Shown piece after piece: positions 7,754-15,116 of a stretch of 20,095 nucleotides of DNA. The translations under genes were made by a program, and so were the position numbers. The stretch's first letter is position 1. Every line of letters begins with the position of its first letter. The notes beneath the pieces were generated by a model. It was not told the DNA's origin. It saw only the letters and a list, made by a program, of their open reading frames with translations, and did no database searches. Source of the stretch: CBDUZS01 sp965371785 (GTDB taxonomy: Bacteria; Fermentibacterota; Fermentibacteria; Fermentibacterales; JCC-6); contig CBDUZS010000049.1 of NCBI GenBank assembly GCA_965371785.1, forward strand, positions 1-20,095, given 5' to 3'.

Positions 7754-9296
7754 ACCCGGACTGAGTCTGTTCACCCTGTCAGTACTGGTTCTTCTCGCAC
7801 TTCTCATCCACCCCGAATACGTGAACATACCAAGACCTGTCGAACTCACCGTGTTCCTTCTCCTGTGGGTCGGGGTAGCACTCTCCTCCTCTCTCAGCTA
7901 CCTTTCCTCAACCGGACTGGTTCTGTCCCTGTTCCCCTGTTTTCAGGCATTCATGATTACCGGTGGCTACTCGGGGTTCCTCGAGCTCGGTTTCTTCTCC
8001 GCCACGCTTGCCGGTGCGTTCGCCCTTAGCAGGCGGCGTGGAATGCGGATGGTCATGGCTGTGAGACAGGCAGTCGTGCTTGCGCTGGTCACCATTATTT
8101 CGATTCGTTTCACCGGATTTCTGTACTATCTCGTCTTTCCCGACGCGGCTACGGGTTACATCCAGCAGGTTCTGCATATGGCACTCATCATTCCCGTGCT
8201 TATTTACTTCAACCTCCACCTCAGAGCACTGGTCAAACTCAGACCGATGAGTCATTCGGGAAGGAATCTAACAGTATTCCTCCAGATAATCGCCCTTCCA
8301 GTACTCTCTTCCCCGCTTCTTGCACAGGCTGGCGCCGACCTGGCTTCGGGCGCGGCATCCAATGACGGATTCTGGCTGGTTTCCCTGTCAGCCGGGACGT
8401 TCGCAGTGCTTGCAGTCCAGGTGGGTTCCACGATCGTATTCGAGAAATCCAAGTACGCAAGGGGAAGGGCGTTCGAAGCGGAGAAGATGATGGCGCAGCT
8501 CTCCCGCAATCTTGCAGCCTGTAACAGCCCCCTCCAGGCTCTCAGATACCTGACGGAAGCCTGGTTCACAACTTCAAGACCGGAGGCTGTCAGGGTAACC
8601 TGGCGGAATGTATCCTATGCTTTTCCCGCAGAGGAGGAGCATTTCGGGGAATCTCCTCTCATGAGGAGGGGAAGATCGGGGCTTCAGGTGGAGGTTTGGC
8701 CGACCATGGACACCTCGCTGGACCCGGACAGAATGGATGCTTTCATATCACAGACGGAGACCGCAATACTCAACCAGGAACTTCAGAGAACGGTGACGTC
8801 GAGAGCCTGGGATTTCATGGAGGCAATGGTCTACTCACTCGACAGGTCTGATCACAGGCTTTCCGGCTACAGCAAATTCGTCGCGGAAATCGCACTGGGA
8901 ATCGGTAACAGGCTCCTGCTGCAGCCCGGCCAACTCGAGAACCTCCGCATGGCAGCGCTCCTGCACCACGCTGCGCCAATGCTCTATTCGGAAGAAGTTG
9001 AGCGCCAGTCATCTTTCGGAAAAGCCCCGGATTCGATGAGATTCCAGCTCCCCGAAGAGACCCTGAATGCCCTCGTACACATGAACGAGAATTTCGACGG
9101 CTCGGGTGCTCCCGAAGGGCTCAGGGAAACATCAATCCCTCTGCTAGCACGAATTCTGTCAATTGCAGCTGCTTTCGCCAGGATATCGCAGACAACTGGT
9201 CAGAAGAAAGCCCTGTCGGAGATCGAACTCCGAAAGGGCAGTATATTCGATCCCTTTCTTGTCGAGCTTCTCGCAGCAGTTCAGGAGAACGACTGA
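7743..9296 (+). CDS. Membrane-anchored degenerate HD-GYP paralogue (probable pseudo-enzyme)
   Basis: The protein is 517 aa with ATG 7743 inside the end of the previous gene. Layout mirrors its neighbour: hydrophobic helices in residues 1-240, then a linker and a C-terminal HD-GYP-like domain (about 355-515). Alignment by eye shows loss of most ligands. GHSLRVA becomes GYSKFVA, the HD pair becomes His408-His409 (LLHHAAP), NHHE becomes HMNE (446-449), GAGYP becomes GSGAP and SVADNFDAI becomes SIAAAFARI. The framework residues ENFDGSG and the RILSIA helix are kept, and there is no frameshift, so selection seems to have kept the fold without catalysis. It may bind nucleotide or regulate the active partner. 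A reporter-type inactive homologue is the best reading. Its stop lies 8 bp before a hairpin. Confidence 0.85.
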   Translation: MVLRPGLSLFTLSVLVLLALLIHPEYVNIPRPVELTVFLLLWVGVALSSSLSYLSSTGLVLSLFPCFQAFMITGGYSGFLELGFFSATLAGAFALSRRRGMRMVMAVRQAVVLALVTIISIRFTGFLYYLVFPDAATGYIQQVLHMALIIPVLIYFNLHLRALVKLRPMSHSGRNLTVFLQIIALPVLSSPLLAQAGADLASGAASNDGFWLVSLSAGTFAVLAVQVGSTIVFEKSKYARGRAFEAEKMMAQLSRNLAACNSPLQALRYLTEAWFTTSRPEAVRVTWRNVSYAFPAEEEHFGESPLMRRGRSGLQVEVWPTMDTSLDPDRMDAFISQTETAILNQELQRTVTSRAWDFMEAMVYSLDRSDHRLSGYSKFVAEIALGIGNRLLLQPGQLENLRMAALLHHAAPMLYSEEVERQSSFGKAPDSMRFQLPEETLNALVHMNENFDGSGAPEGLRETSIPLLARILSIAAAFARISQTTGQKKALSEIELRKGSIFDPFLVELLAAVQEND

Positions 9297-9324
9297 ATAT
9301 AAAACGGCGGCACTCGAGCCGCCG
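9297..9324 (-). terminator. Rho-independent terminator for the pilin-like operon
   Basis: CGGCGGC (9305-9311) pairs with GCCGCCG (9318-9324) around a 6-nt loop. Read on the minus strand the stem is followed by TTTTATATT, a proper T-tract. It lies 22 nt after the 9346 gene stop and 8 nt after the plus-strand operon stop. On the plus strand there is no T-tract, so termination there would be weaker. Confidence 0.8.
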
Positions 9325-9345
9325 CCGGGCATGTAACGGGTTAAT

Positions 9346-9699
9346 CTATCTGTAAAATTTACGTACCAGTTCGATGCGCTCGGCCTTGTCTCCCCTGCTT
9401 CCAGTTACGGCTAAGGTGAGCTCTCTGATCCCATCGGAAATTTCGTTAACACTTGTTTCTATGGAGTACTCGTAAGAACCGATGAGTTCGATTCTCGAGG
9501 TTTCACCCGTTTCCGGATAACCCCTGTTCTCCCACTGTGACATCTCCGATGAAACCACGATCAGAACAGTTCTTCGCAGCTCTATCTGCCTGCTCCCCTC
9601 CACGAAGAATTTCACGGCCATGGCAAGCGTTCCCAGCACGATTAGTATTACCAGTGATGCAACTATGCATTCGACAAGGGTGAAAGCACGTTTCCTCAT
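9346..9699 (-). CDS. Type IV pilin-like (pseudopilin) protein
   Basis: The protein is 117 aa. The N-terminus is a class III prepilin signal: a short basic leader MRKRA, then FTLVECIVASLVILIVLG with Glu at mature position 5. The residue before the cleavage point is Ala instead of the usual Gly, which prepilin peptidases can often tolerate. After the hydrophobic helix comes a small soluble domain of about 85 residues, short for a major pilin and closer to minor pseudopilins (GspI/PilV type). The ATG overlaps the stop of the upstream PilX/GspK-like gene (ATGA). These proteins act in the tip of type IV pili, type II secretion or competence pili. No assembly ATPase or prepilin peptidase is in the window. 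Confidence 0.85.
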   Translation of the reverse strand: MRKRAFTLVECIVASLVILIVLGTLAMAVKFFVEGSRQIELRRTVLIVVSSEMSQWENRGYPETGETSRIELIGSYEYSIETSVNEISDGIRELTLAVTGSRGDKAERIELVRKFYR

Positions 9700-11135
9700 C
9701 GTATGCCTGCACCTTCGCTCTCGATGAATACCCTTCGGTTCTCCCCGGTGCCGAACATGTAGAAACGCCAGTTGTTCCTCGTAACCATCCTGTCATTCCG
9801 GCAGGTTCGCGTACTGGTACCGAGCAAAAGGCCGTCTCCGTCGAGCGGGTTCATCACGAGAGCTGCATCGCCGCTCTCCAGAGAGATAACATCCGGTGTG
9901 CTCCCATCGATGTCCCCGATCAGACCATCTTCAGCCGGACATATACTGCGGGTATACCCCATCCCCATGGATACGATTCTGATGGAGTCGCCCATGACCC
10001 CCATCATCATATTGTTCGATCCGTCGAATCGACCACTCCAGTCCCGGTTCAAAGCGCCGGAAGCCGAGTAGTCCCTGAAGCCGTTCCAGGAAAGGCGCCG
10101 CCATACCATCGTTCCATCCCTTTGAAGCCAGCAGCCGCTAAGACCGAAGCGCCCTTCCAGAGAGCCCCAGGCCAGCAGTCTTCCGCCGGGGATTGCATCG
10201 ACGATCGGTTCGCTCGAGGTTCCCGACTGAAATGCAAGAGTGGTCGAACCGGCCCAGGCGATGTCTGAGGTGCCATCCCGGTTGAAATCGCCCTGGAATA
10301 CATCGAGTATCCCCGAACCGAGGAACCCAAAACTGGGCTCTGCATAGAACAAGCCGTATAGCCCTCCCCCGTCCAGGAATACGGGACAGGTGCCGCTGGC
10401 CGAAGAGCCGTACAGGATCGTACCGCTTCCGGGGGCTATCATCTGTGACCGGTTGTTTCCGTCGGAGACGAGCAGTGCCGGTTCGGAATCGTACTCTCCA
10501 ACGGAAAGACGCGAGTTGGCGTTCCAGAGAATGACACTGGATGCCGTAGAGCTGACGGTCCCGTTGCTCGAGATGCAGTAGATCTGATCACCGTTCCCAT
10601 CACGAGTGAGTACAAAGGCAACGGATTCGCCCTCAATGGACCCGGCAGCAACATCCCAGAAAATCGGAATATCGCAGACTTCCACGGGAAAACCGGGTGA
10701 CATCCTTCCGGTGAACGGGTCAATGAGACCGATCTCGATAAAACCATTCCTTGTTCCGGCTATGAACAAGCCTGTTCCGCTGGGCAGTACGACTGGATCG
10801 CTATACGAGTCGAGTGCGATAAGGAGTTCCCTTGGAGGAGTGGGCTGAATCTCCTCGACTGCAAAGAACGTTGTCATTATCCCGGTAGTGAACTCGGGAA
10901 GATTGTTGATATCCTCGATTCTTCCCTCCCGGAGGAGCTTCGCCAGCCCGAGTACCGCGCTCTCCTCAGTCAGTCTGGCCTGTGCTCTCTCCTCGAGTTC
11001 AACCTGTGTGCCGACCATTCTGGAGATGTAGCCGAGCAGCAGTACCACAGAGAGCATCACTACGACTGAGGCAGCAAGGGCAATAACCAGAGCTGCCCCT
11101 CTTCTCCGCGGAAAGATTCTATTATTTCTTTTCAT
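9696..11135 (-). CDS. PilX/GspK-like minor pilin fused to an FG-GAP-type extracellular domain
   Basis: The protein is 479 aa. Residues 1-45 have a basic leader, then GAALVIALAASVVVMLSVVLLL and a helix typical of PilX or GspK N-termini, which lack the Glu5 of ordinary pilins. From about residue 100 to the end is a large beta-rich domain with propeller-like repeats: GDFNRDGTSDIAWAG, GDIDGSTPDVISL and DGDGLLLG resemble FG-GAP blades with Asp-rich turns. PilX-type proteins usually have only about 150-300 residues, so this one carries an added domain. It is upstream of and overlaps the small pilin gene, suggesting both sit at a pilus or pseudopilus tip. Adhesion, calcium binding or substrate recognition are inferences. 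Start ATG 11135 is well placed; 141 bp of AT-rich DNA precedes it. Confidence 0.8.
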   Translation of the reverse strand: MKRNNRIFPRRRGAALVIALAASVVVMLSVVLLLGYISRMVGTQVELEERAQARLTEESAVLGLAKLLREGRIEDINNLPEFTTGIMTTFFAVEEIQPTPPRELLIALDSYSDPVVLPSGTGLFIAGTRNGFIEIGLIDPFTGRMSPGFPVEVCDIPIFWDVAAGSIEGESVAFVLTRDGNGDQIYCISSNGTVSSTASSVILWNANSRLSVGEYDSEPALLVSDGNNRSQMIAPGSGTILYGSSASGTCPVFLDGGGLYGLFYAEPSFGFLGSGILDVFQGDFNRDGTSDIAWAGSTTLAFQSGTSSEPIVDAIPGGRLLAWGSLEGRFGLSGCWLQRDGTMVWRRLSWNGFRDYSASGALNRDWSGRFDGSNNMMMGVMGDSIRIVSMGMGYTRSICPAEDGLIGDIDGSTPDVISLESGDAALVMNPLDGDGLLLGTSTRTCRNDRMVTRNNWRFYMFGTGENRRVFIESEGAGIR

Positions 11136-11239
11136 ACATCCATATAGTAAGCAGTAAATGTGCCACTAAAGATCGACGGAATACAGGTATTTGCTAGTGC
11201 AATACTATATTAATCTATCATACTTTCTCGTCAGCAGTG

Positions 11240-11262
11240 AAAAATGCTTCACATGGTGTGAA
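11240..11262 (-). terminator. Weak possible terminator after dprA
   Basis: Just after the dprA stop, the minus strand reads TTCAC-ACCAT-GTGAA followed by GCATTTTT. The stem has only 5 bp and little GC, so it is a marginal terminator. The rest of 11136-11276 is AT-rich and probably holds the promoter of the pilin-like operon, but I see no good -35/-10 pair. Confidence 0.35.
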
Positions 11263-11276
11263 CGGAAGTGCACAAC

Positions 11277-12314
11277 TCAGAGCAGAGTATAAATCTCTCC
11301 AGGTCTGCGAATGATGTGTCCCTGCATCTCGAGCATGAGCAGTTCAGCCTGAAGGGCTCCGGTATCGAGTTCGAGCTTTCTTACCATCTCGTCGAAATGA
11401 AGCGGTGAATCCGCAAGGAGTTGAACCACGGCGACGGCCACTTCACCTTCTACATCGGGAAGCCGTGAAGCGGTCTGCTTCTTCACCGAGATTCCTAGAA
11501 CTTCGAGAACATCATCGACCGATGTGACCAGGCTGGCGCCCTCCTTGAGAAGTCTGTTCGTTCCGAAAGAAGTGCTCCTGGTAACTTCACCGGGAACGGC
11601 GAATACTTCTCTACCCTGATCGAGAGCGCTGTTTACGGTAATCATCGTTCCGCTCCTCTCGCCAGCTTCGACGACGATCACTCCTCTTGAAAGACCGCTG
11701 ATGATCCGGTTTCTCTCTGGAAAGTTAAACCTGTCAGGCTTAGTACCTGGAGGGTATTCCGACACAAGGGCGCCGCAGTTCGTGATACTTCGGGCAAGTC
11801 TGCTGTGCTCGGGTGGATATGGAACATCGATACCGCAGCCCAGCACTGCAATGGTTGGTCCGCCGGCCTCGAGCGATCCTCTGTGAGCCTCTCCATCTAT
11901 GCCTCGGGCCAGGCCGCTGGTTACACATATGCCGGATGAAGAAAGAGCCCGTGAAAGCGATCTCGCGACACCGAGACCGTAGACAGAACTCCTGCGGGAG
12001 CCTATGACGGCTACAACCGGTTTCTGCAGAGCCTTTTCAAGCTCACCTTCAAAGAACAGAACGGCAGGCGGATCGGGGATGTCGGATAGGGAAGAAGGAT
12101 AGCCGGAGCCGGAGAAGAGAACGCAGCCCATGTTATTGTCCACGTATTTCTTCAACTTTGCATCGTTACTGGCTTCATTCGGTCGGCCATCGGGATAATT
12201 CAATGCGTACAGTTCGAGAACCTCTTCCGGGGACTTGCCCCTGCCAAAGAGGTCTCTCAGAATCTTCCTGCCGGGTCCATTCCATGTGCTGAGGCTGAGA
12301 ATCGTCCGAATCAG
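11277..12314 (-). CDS. dprA: DNA-processing protein DprA (Smf), probable CTG start
   Basis: DprA binds single-stranded DNA, protects incoming DNA and loads RecA in natural transformation; many non-transformable bacteria also keep it. The Rossmann-like core shows VIGSRRSSVYG, TSGLARGIDGEAHRG, VLGCGIDVPYPPEH, RFNFPERNRIISGLS, VEAGERSGTMITVNSALDQGREVFAVPG and GTNRLLKEGA. A winged-helix-like C-terminus follows. The first in-frame TTG (12203) would give 308 aa and drop the N-terminal helical domain. Upstream in frame is a fitting domain sequence (LSLSTWNGPGRKILRDLFG, then KSPEEVLELYALN) with no ATG, GTG or TTG. A CTG at 12314 overlaps the obg stop as CTGA behind AGAGAAGAG, giving 345 aa. ATT at 12311 is the other option. 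Identity is certain; the start is inference. Confidence 0.9.
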   Translation of the reverse strand: MIRTILSLSTWNGPGRKILRDLFGRGKSPEEVLELYALNYPDGRPNEASNDAKLKKYVDNNMGCVLFSGSGYPSSLSDIPDPPAVLFFEGELEKALQKPVVAVIGSRRSSVYGLGVARSLSRALSSSGICVTSGLARGIDGEAHRGSLEAGGPTIAVLGCGIDVPYPPEHSRLARSITNCGALVSEYPPGTKPDRFNFPERNRIISGLSRGVIVVEAGERSGTMITVNSALDQGREVFAVPGEVTRSTSFGTNRLLKEGASLVTSVDDVLEVLGISVKKQTASRLPDVEGEVAVAVVQLLADSPLHFDEMVRKLELDTGALQAELLMLEMQGHIIRRPGEIYTLL

Positions 12315-13312
12315 CTCTTCTCTCGCAGCGACGCCACCCTCTTCAACAGATGCCCCAGAAATGGTTTCACCCCCGACCCGGTAATCGAACTCAATGGGAA
12401 CACACTCTCCCCCAGGGTCTCGACGATCTCGGTAATCTCACTCTCTTCAAGGAGATCGATCTTGGACAGAACGACCACTTCCTCAAGCATGTTAAGCTCT
12501 GAATCGTAGCGGTGTATCTCGTCCCTCACGATTTCGAGTTGTCTGAGCGGTGTCTCAGGAAGGTCTGCTGCAACCATGTAGACGAGTATCCTGTTCCTGC
12601 ATACATGCCTCAGGAACCTGTGTCCGAGTCCCAGGCCCTTGCTGGCTCCCTCTATCAGACCGGGAAGGTCCGCCATCACGAAACTGAAACCTCTTTCCAT
12701 CCGCACGACTCCGAGGCATGGGTGCAGTGTAGTGAACGGGTAGTTTGCAATCTTCGGTCTGGCAGCGCTGACCCGTGAGAGAAGGGTTGATTTCCCAGCA
12801 TTCGGTAGACCCACAAGCCCCACATCGGCGATCAGAGCCAGCTCCAGACGAAGCTGAAGTTCTTCGCCTGGCCGTCCTCTGGTCGCCTTTCTCGGTGCCT
12901 GTCTCGTGGAGGATGCGAAGGACGCGTTTCCCTTGCCCGGGGCACCGCCTCGGGCAACAACGAGTGTCTGCCCAGGTTCGGTCAGGTCTCCCAGCATGAG
13001 ACCGGTTTCGTTGTGGAACACGGATGTCCCGGGAGGGATATCAAGGTCCAGATCGGCTCCGCGTCTGCCGGTCCGGTTCGAGGGGCCGCCGTCCACCCCG
13101 TTCTCTGCCCTGAAGAGAGCACCATTCCGAAAGTCGATGAGAGTCGTGAGCTTCGGATTCACGATGAGGTTGATGCAACCGCCCCTGCCGCCTTTACCAC
13201 CGCTGGGACCGCCTTTGGGTACGTTGGCTTCGCGGCGGAAGGCAACGATGCCGTTTCCACCCTTTCCTCCCCTGACATTGATTATTACCCTGTCAACGAA
13301 TCTTGCCGGCAT
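12311..13312 (-). CDS. obg: Obg/CgtA ribosome-associated GTPase
   Basis: The protein is 333 aa: a glycine-rich Obg domain (residues 1-158, with GGKGGNG, PSGGKGGRGG and GGPSNRTGRRG) and a G domain. G1 is GLPNAGKS (168-175), the switch I region NYPFTTLHPCLGVV, G3 DLPGL (215-219) and G4 SKID (283-286). The normal G4 is NKxD, so Asn is replaced by Ser here, which may alter guanine affinity. G5 is in PLSSITGSG. The OCT domain found in some Obg proteins is absent. Obg acts in 50S subunit maturation and stress or growth control. GGAAG lies 8 nt before the ATG. The stop overlaps the proposed dprA CTG. The TPR gene lies 69 bp upstream with a hairpin in between. Confidence 0.95.
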   Translation of the reverse strand: MPARFVDRVIINVRGGKGGNGIVAFRREANVPKGGPSGGKGGRGGCINLIVNPKLTTLIDFRNGALFRAENGVDGGPSNRTGRRGADLDLDIPPGTSVFHNETGLMLGDLTEPGQTLVVARGGAPGKGNASFASSTRQAPRKATRGRPGEELQLRLELALIADVGLVGLPNAGKSTLLSRVSAARPKIANYPFTTLHPCLGVVRMERGFSFVMADLPGLIEGASKGLGLGHRFLRHVCRNRILVYMVAADLPETPLRQLEIVRDEIHRYDSELNMLEEVVVLSKIDLLEESEITEIVETLGESVFPLSSITGSGVKPFLGHLLKRVASLREKS

Positions 13313-13329
13313 TTCCTCATCTTCCAGAA

Positions 13330-13350
13330 ATGGGGGACAACGTCCCCCAT
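13330..13350. other. Perfect 9-bp palindrome between the TPR gene and obg
   Basis: ATGGGGGAC (13330-13338) pairs with GTCCCCCAT (13342-13350) around AAC. On the minus strand it is preceded by a GGGGGGAA run and followed by TTTCTGG. Only three T follow, so it is a poor terminator. It may be an attenuator, a processing site or a dispersed REP-type palindrome. It lies about 18 nt upstream of the obg start. Confidence 0.6.
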
Positions 13351-13381
13351 TCCCCCCGAAAGCGATACAGGTGCAGTGCGT

Positions 13382-14947
13382 TTACTCGCTGTAACGCTCC
13401 ACGATATCTATCTTGTCCTCACACAGCTGTATGGCGTTCCTTGCTGCGGACACCATGTTCTGTGCCTGTGAACTCCTGTAACCTGTAACCTGGTTGAGGT
13501 AGACGATTGCGGCGTTCAGCTCGGTGATCGCATCCTCCCACACGGGGACGTTGCAGGGCTCCAGATCGGAGACCTGTGCTTTCTGCGTTCCGCTCGAGTA
13601 GTAGAAGGCGCCCATCATGTAGTTGGCCACAGGGTCGTTCGGATATGCGTTCTTGAGTCTGGCAAAGACGTTCTGCATCGCGCCTCTCTGACCGCTGTCG
13701 CGGTAGAGTGTAGCGAGAAGGATGTACGCCTGCCTGTTGCCAGTGCTCGAGATAAGCCCTTCCAGCCTGTTGACAGCATCGGTTGTTCTGCCGGCATATG
13801 CTTCCATCTGAGCGGTGTAGAGAACGAGATCGTAGTTGTCGGATTCGGTCTCCAGCAGGATCACTGCGTTATCGGCAGCATCGGAGTACCTGCCCACCTT
13901 GCCGAGAGCAGCGATCAGCTTGAGCCTGAGATTTCTGAACTCCGGTCTGACCTCGAGTATCGTCTCGAGGTGTGGAATAGCACTGTCGTAGTCTTCGAGC
14001 TCAACGAACAGGAGCCCCAGTGCATAACGTGCCTGAAGGTTGTTCGGATTCTGAACGAGTGCATTCTCGAAACTGGATACGGCTTCCTCCAGCATACCGA
14101 GAACACTGTAAGCGCTTGCCAACCCGATGTATGCAGCTGAATTATCGGAGTCGCTGTCAATGGCAGATTCGAAATAATCCTTGGCAGACTCCGCATCTCC
14201 CTCTGCAAGCAGTACCGAGCCGATTCCAGAAAGGGCAAGTGTGTTGTCCGGATCGGTCAGGAGAACATCCTCGAATATCTCCCTGGCTCTTCCCATGGAA
14301 TCAACATCGCTCTTGAGGTAAATGGCAGCCAGTTCCATGCGTGCATCAAGAAGGCTCGGGTCTACCGACAACGCCTGTCTGAAGGACATTATGGCCATTC
14401 CCCAGTTCTCTATGCTGACATGATATCTTGCCATGTTCAGAGATTCCTGTGCTCGTTGTCCGACCTCTGTCCCGATCGATTCGATCATCTCTCCTGCAAG
14501 CTCCTGTACCGGTCCGGTATTCTTCACGACCATCGATGGTGGTGGTGTGACAACGTTTGCGGAGACTATGACTGCAATGTTCCACATTACAGAATATTGC
14601 TCGCCGCCCGGAGCAACGAAACCGAAAATTATCAGGTCGGCTCCCATTGCCGCTCCAGCGTCAGCAACGAAATCTGGAGGAACTCCGTATTCGAAGTCAT
14701 CCGGATCGAATCCGAGATCTTCGAAAGCATCTTCCAGATCGTCCTCATCGATTAGTCCGTACTCAAGATTCTCCTCTATTTCGTCCTCCAGGGAATCGTA
14801 CAGTTTCTCGCTTATCCATTTGGAATCGGAATCACTGAAGCCGAATGGGATTACCCCTATCATCGTTGTCGCGCCGTCCCCCGAGGCAACCGCGGTGCCA
14901 CATGCGAGAAGGATGGTACACAATCCTGTTACAACGAGCTTGATCAA
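13382..14947 (-). CDS. Secreted TPR-repeat protein with an N-terminal FlgO/LpoB-like region
   Basis: The protein is 521 aa from a TTG at 14947, supported by AAGGAG with a 6-nt purine spacer. The N-terminus (MIKLVVTGLCTILLACGTAVA) is a signal peptide; LLAC at 13-16 could be a lipoprotein cleavage site. Residues 28-140 resemble the small alpha/beta domain of FlgO/LpoB/TolB-N-type proteins (MIGVIPFGF, MGADLIIFGFV), but with an acidic insertion at about 55-85. From about 165 to 450 are roughly eight TPR units, for example MARYHVSIENWGMAIMSFRQ, then ALSVDPS, and AYIGLASAYSVLGMLEEAVS. TPR arrays bind partner proteins. Likely periplasmic or outer-membrane-attached; partner unknown. It lies upstream of obg on the same strand, probably by position only. 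Confidence 0.82.
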   Translation of the reverse strand: MIKLVVTGLCTILLACGTAVASGDGATTMIGVIPFGFSDSDSKWISEKLYDSLEDEIEENLEYGLIDEDDLEDAFEDLGFDPDDFEYGVPPDFVADAGAAMGADLIIFGFVAPGGEQYSVMWNIAVIVSANVVTPPPSMVVKNTGPVQELAGEMIESIGTEVGQRAQESLNMARYHVSIENWGMAIMSFRQALSVDPSLLDARMELAAIYLKSDVDSMGRAREIFEDVLLTDPDNTLALSGIGSVLLAEGDAESAKDYFESAIDSDSDNSAAYIGLASAYSVLGMLEEAVSSFENALVQNPNNLQARYALGLLFVELEDYDSAIPHLETILEVRPEFRNLRLKLIAALGKVGRYSDAADNAVILLETESDNYDLVLYTAQMEAYAGRTTDAVNRLEGLISSTGNRQAYILLATLYRDSGQRGAMQNVFARLKNAYPNDPVANYMMGAFYYSSGTQKAQVSDLEPCNVPVWEDAITELNAAIVYLNQVTGYRSSQAQNMVSAARNAIQLCEDKIDIVERYSE

Positions 14948-15116
14948 CTCTCTCTCCTTCAGGATAGAGTTTCTATTGGAAGTGTGCTGGATTATTCAAA
15001 CCTGTTCGGAGATGGAATATTGTATCAGTCCATGCCATCTGCAACACCGCCCTCCAGAAAGGCACCAGGTGATTCATCACAGGTGAAGTTTTCTAGGTCT
15101 CAATTGTGATACACCA

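Noticed and set aside
14948..15116. Promoter or RNA in the gap upstream of the TPR gene
   Set aside because: TACAAT (15024-15019, minus) is -10-like but has no -35 at proper spacing; short GTGA/TCAC repeats make only weak stems.
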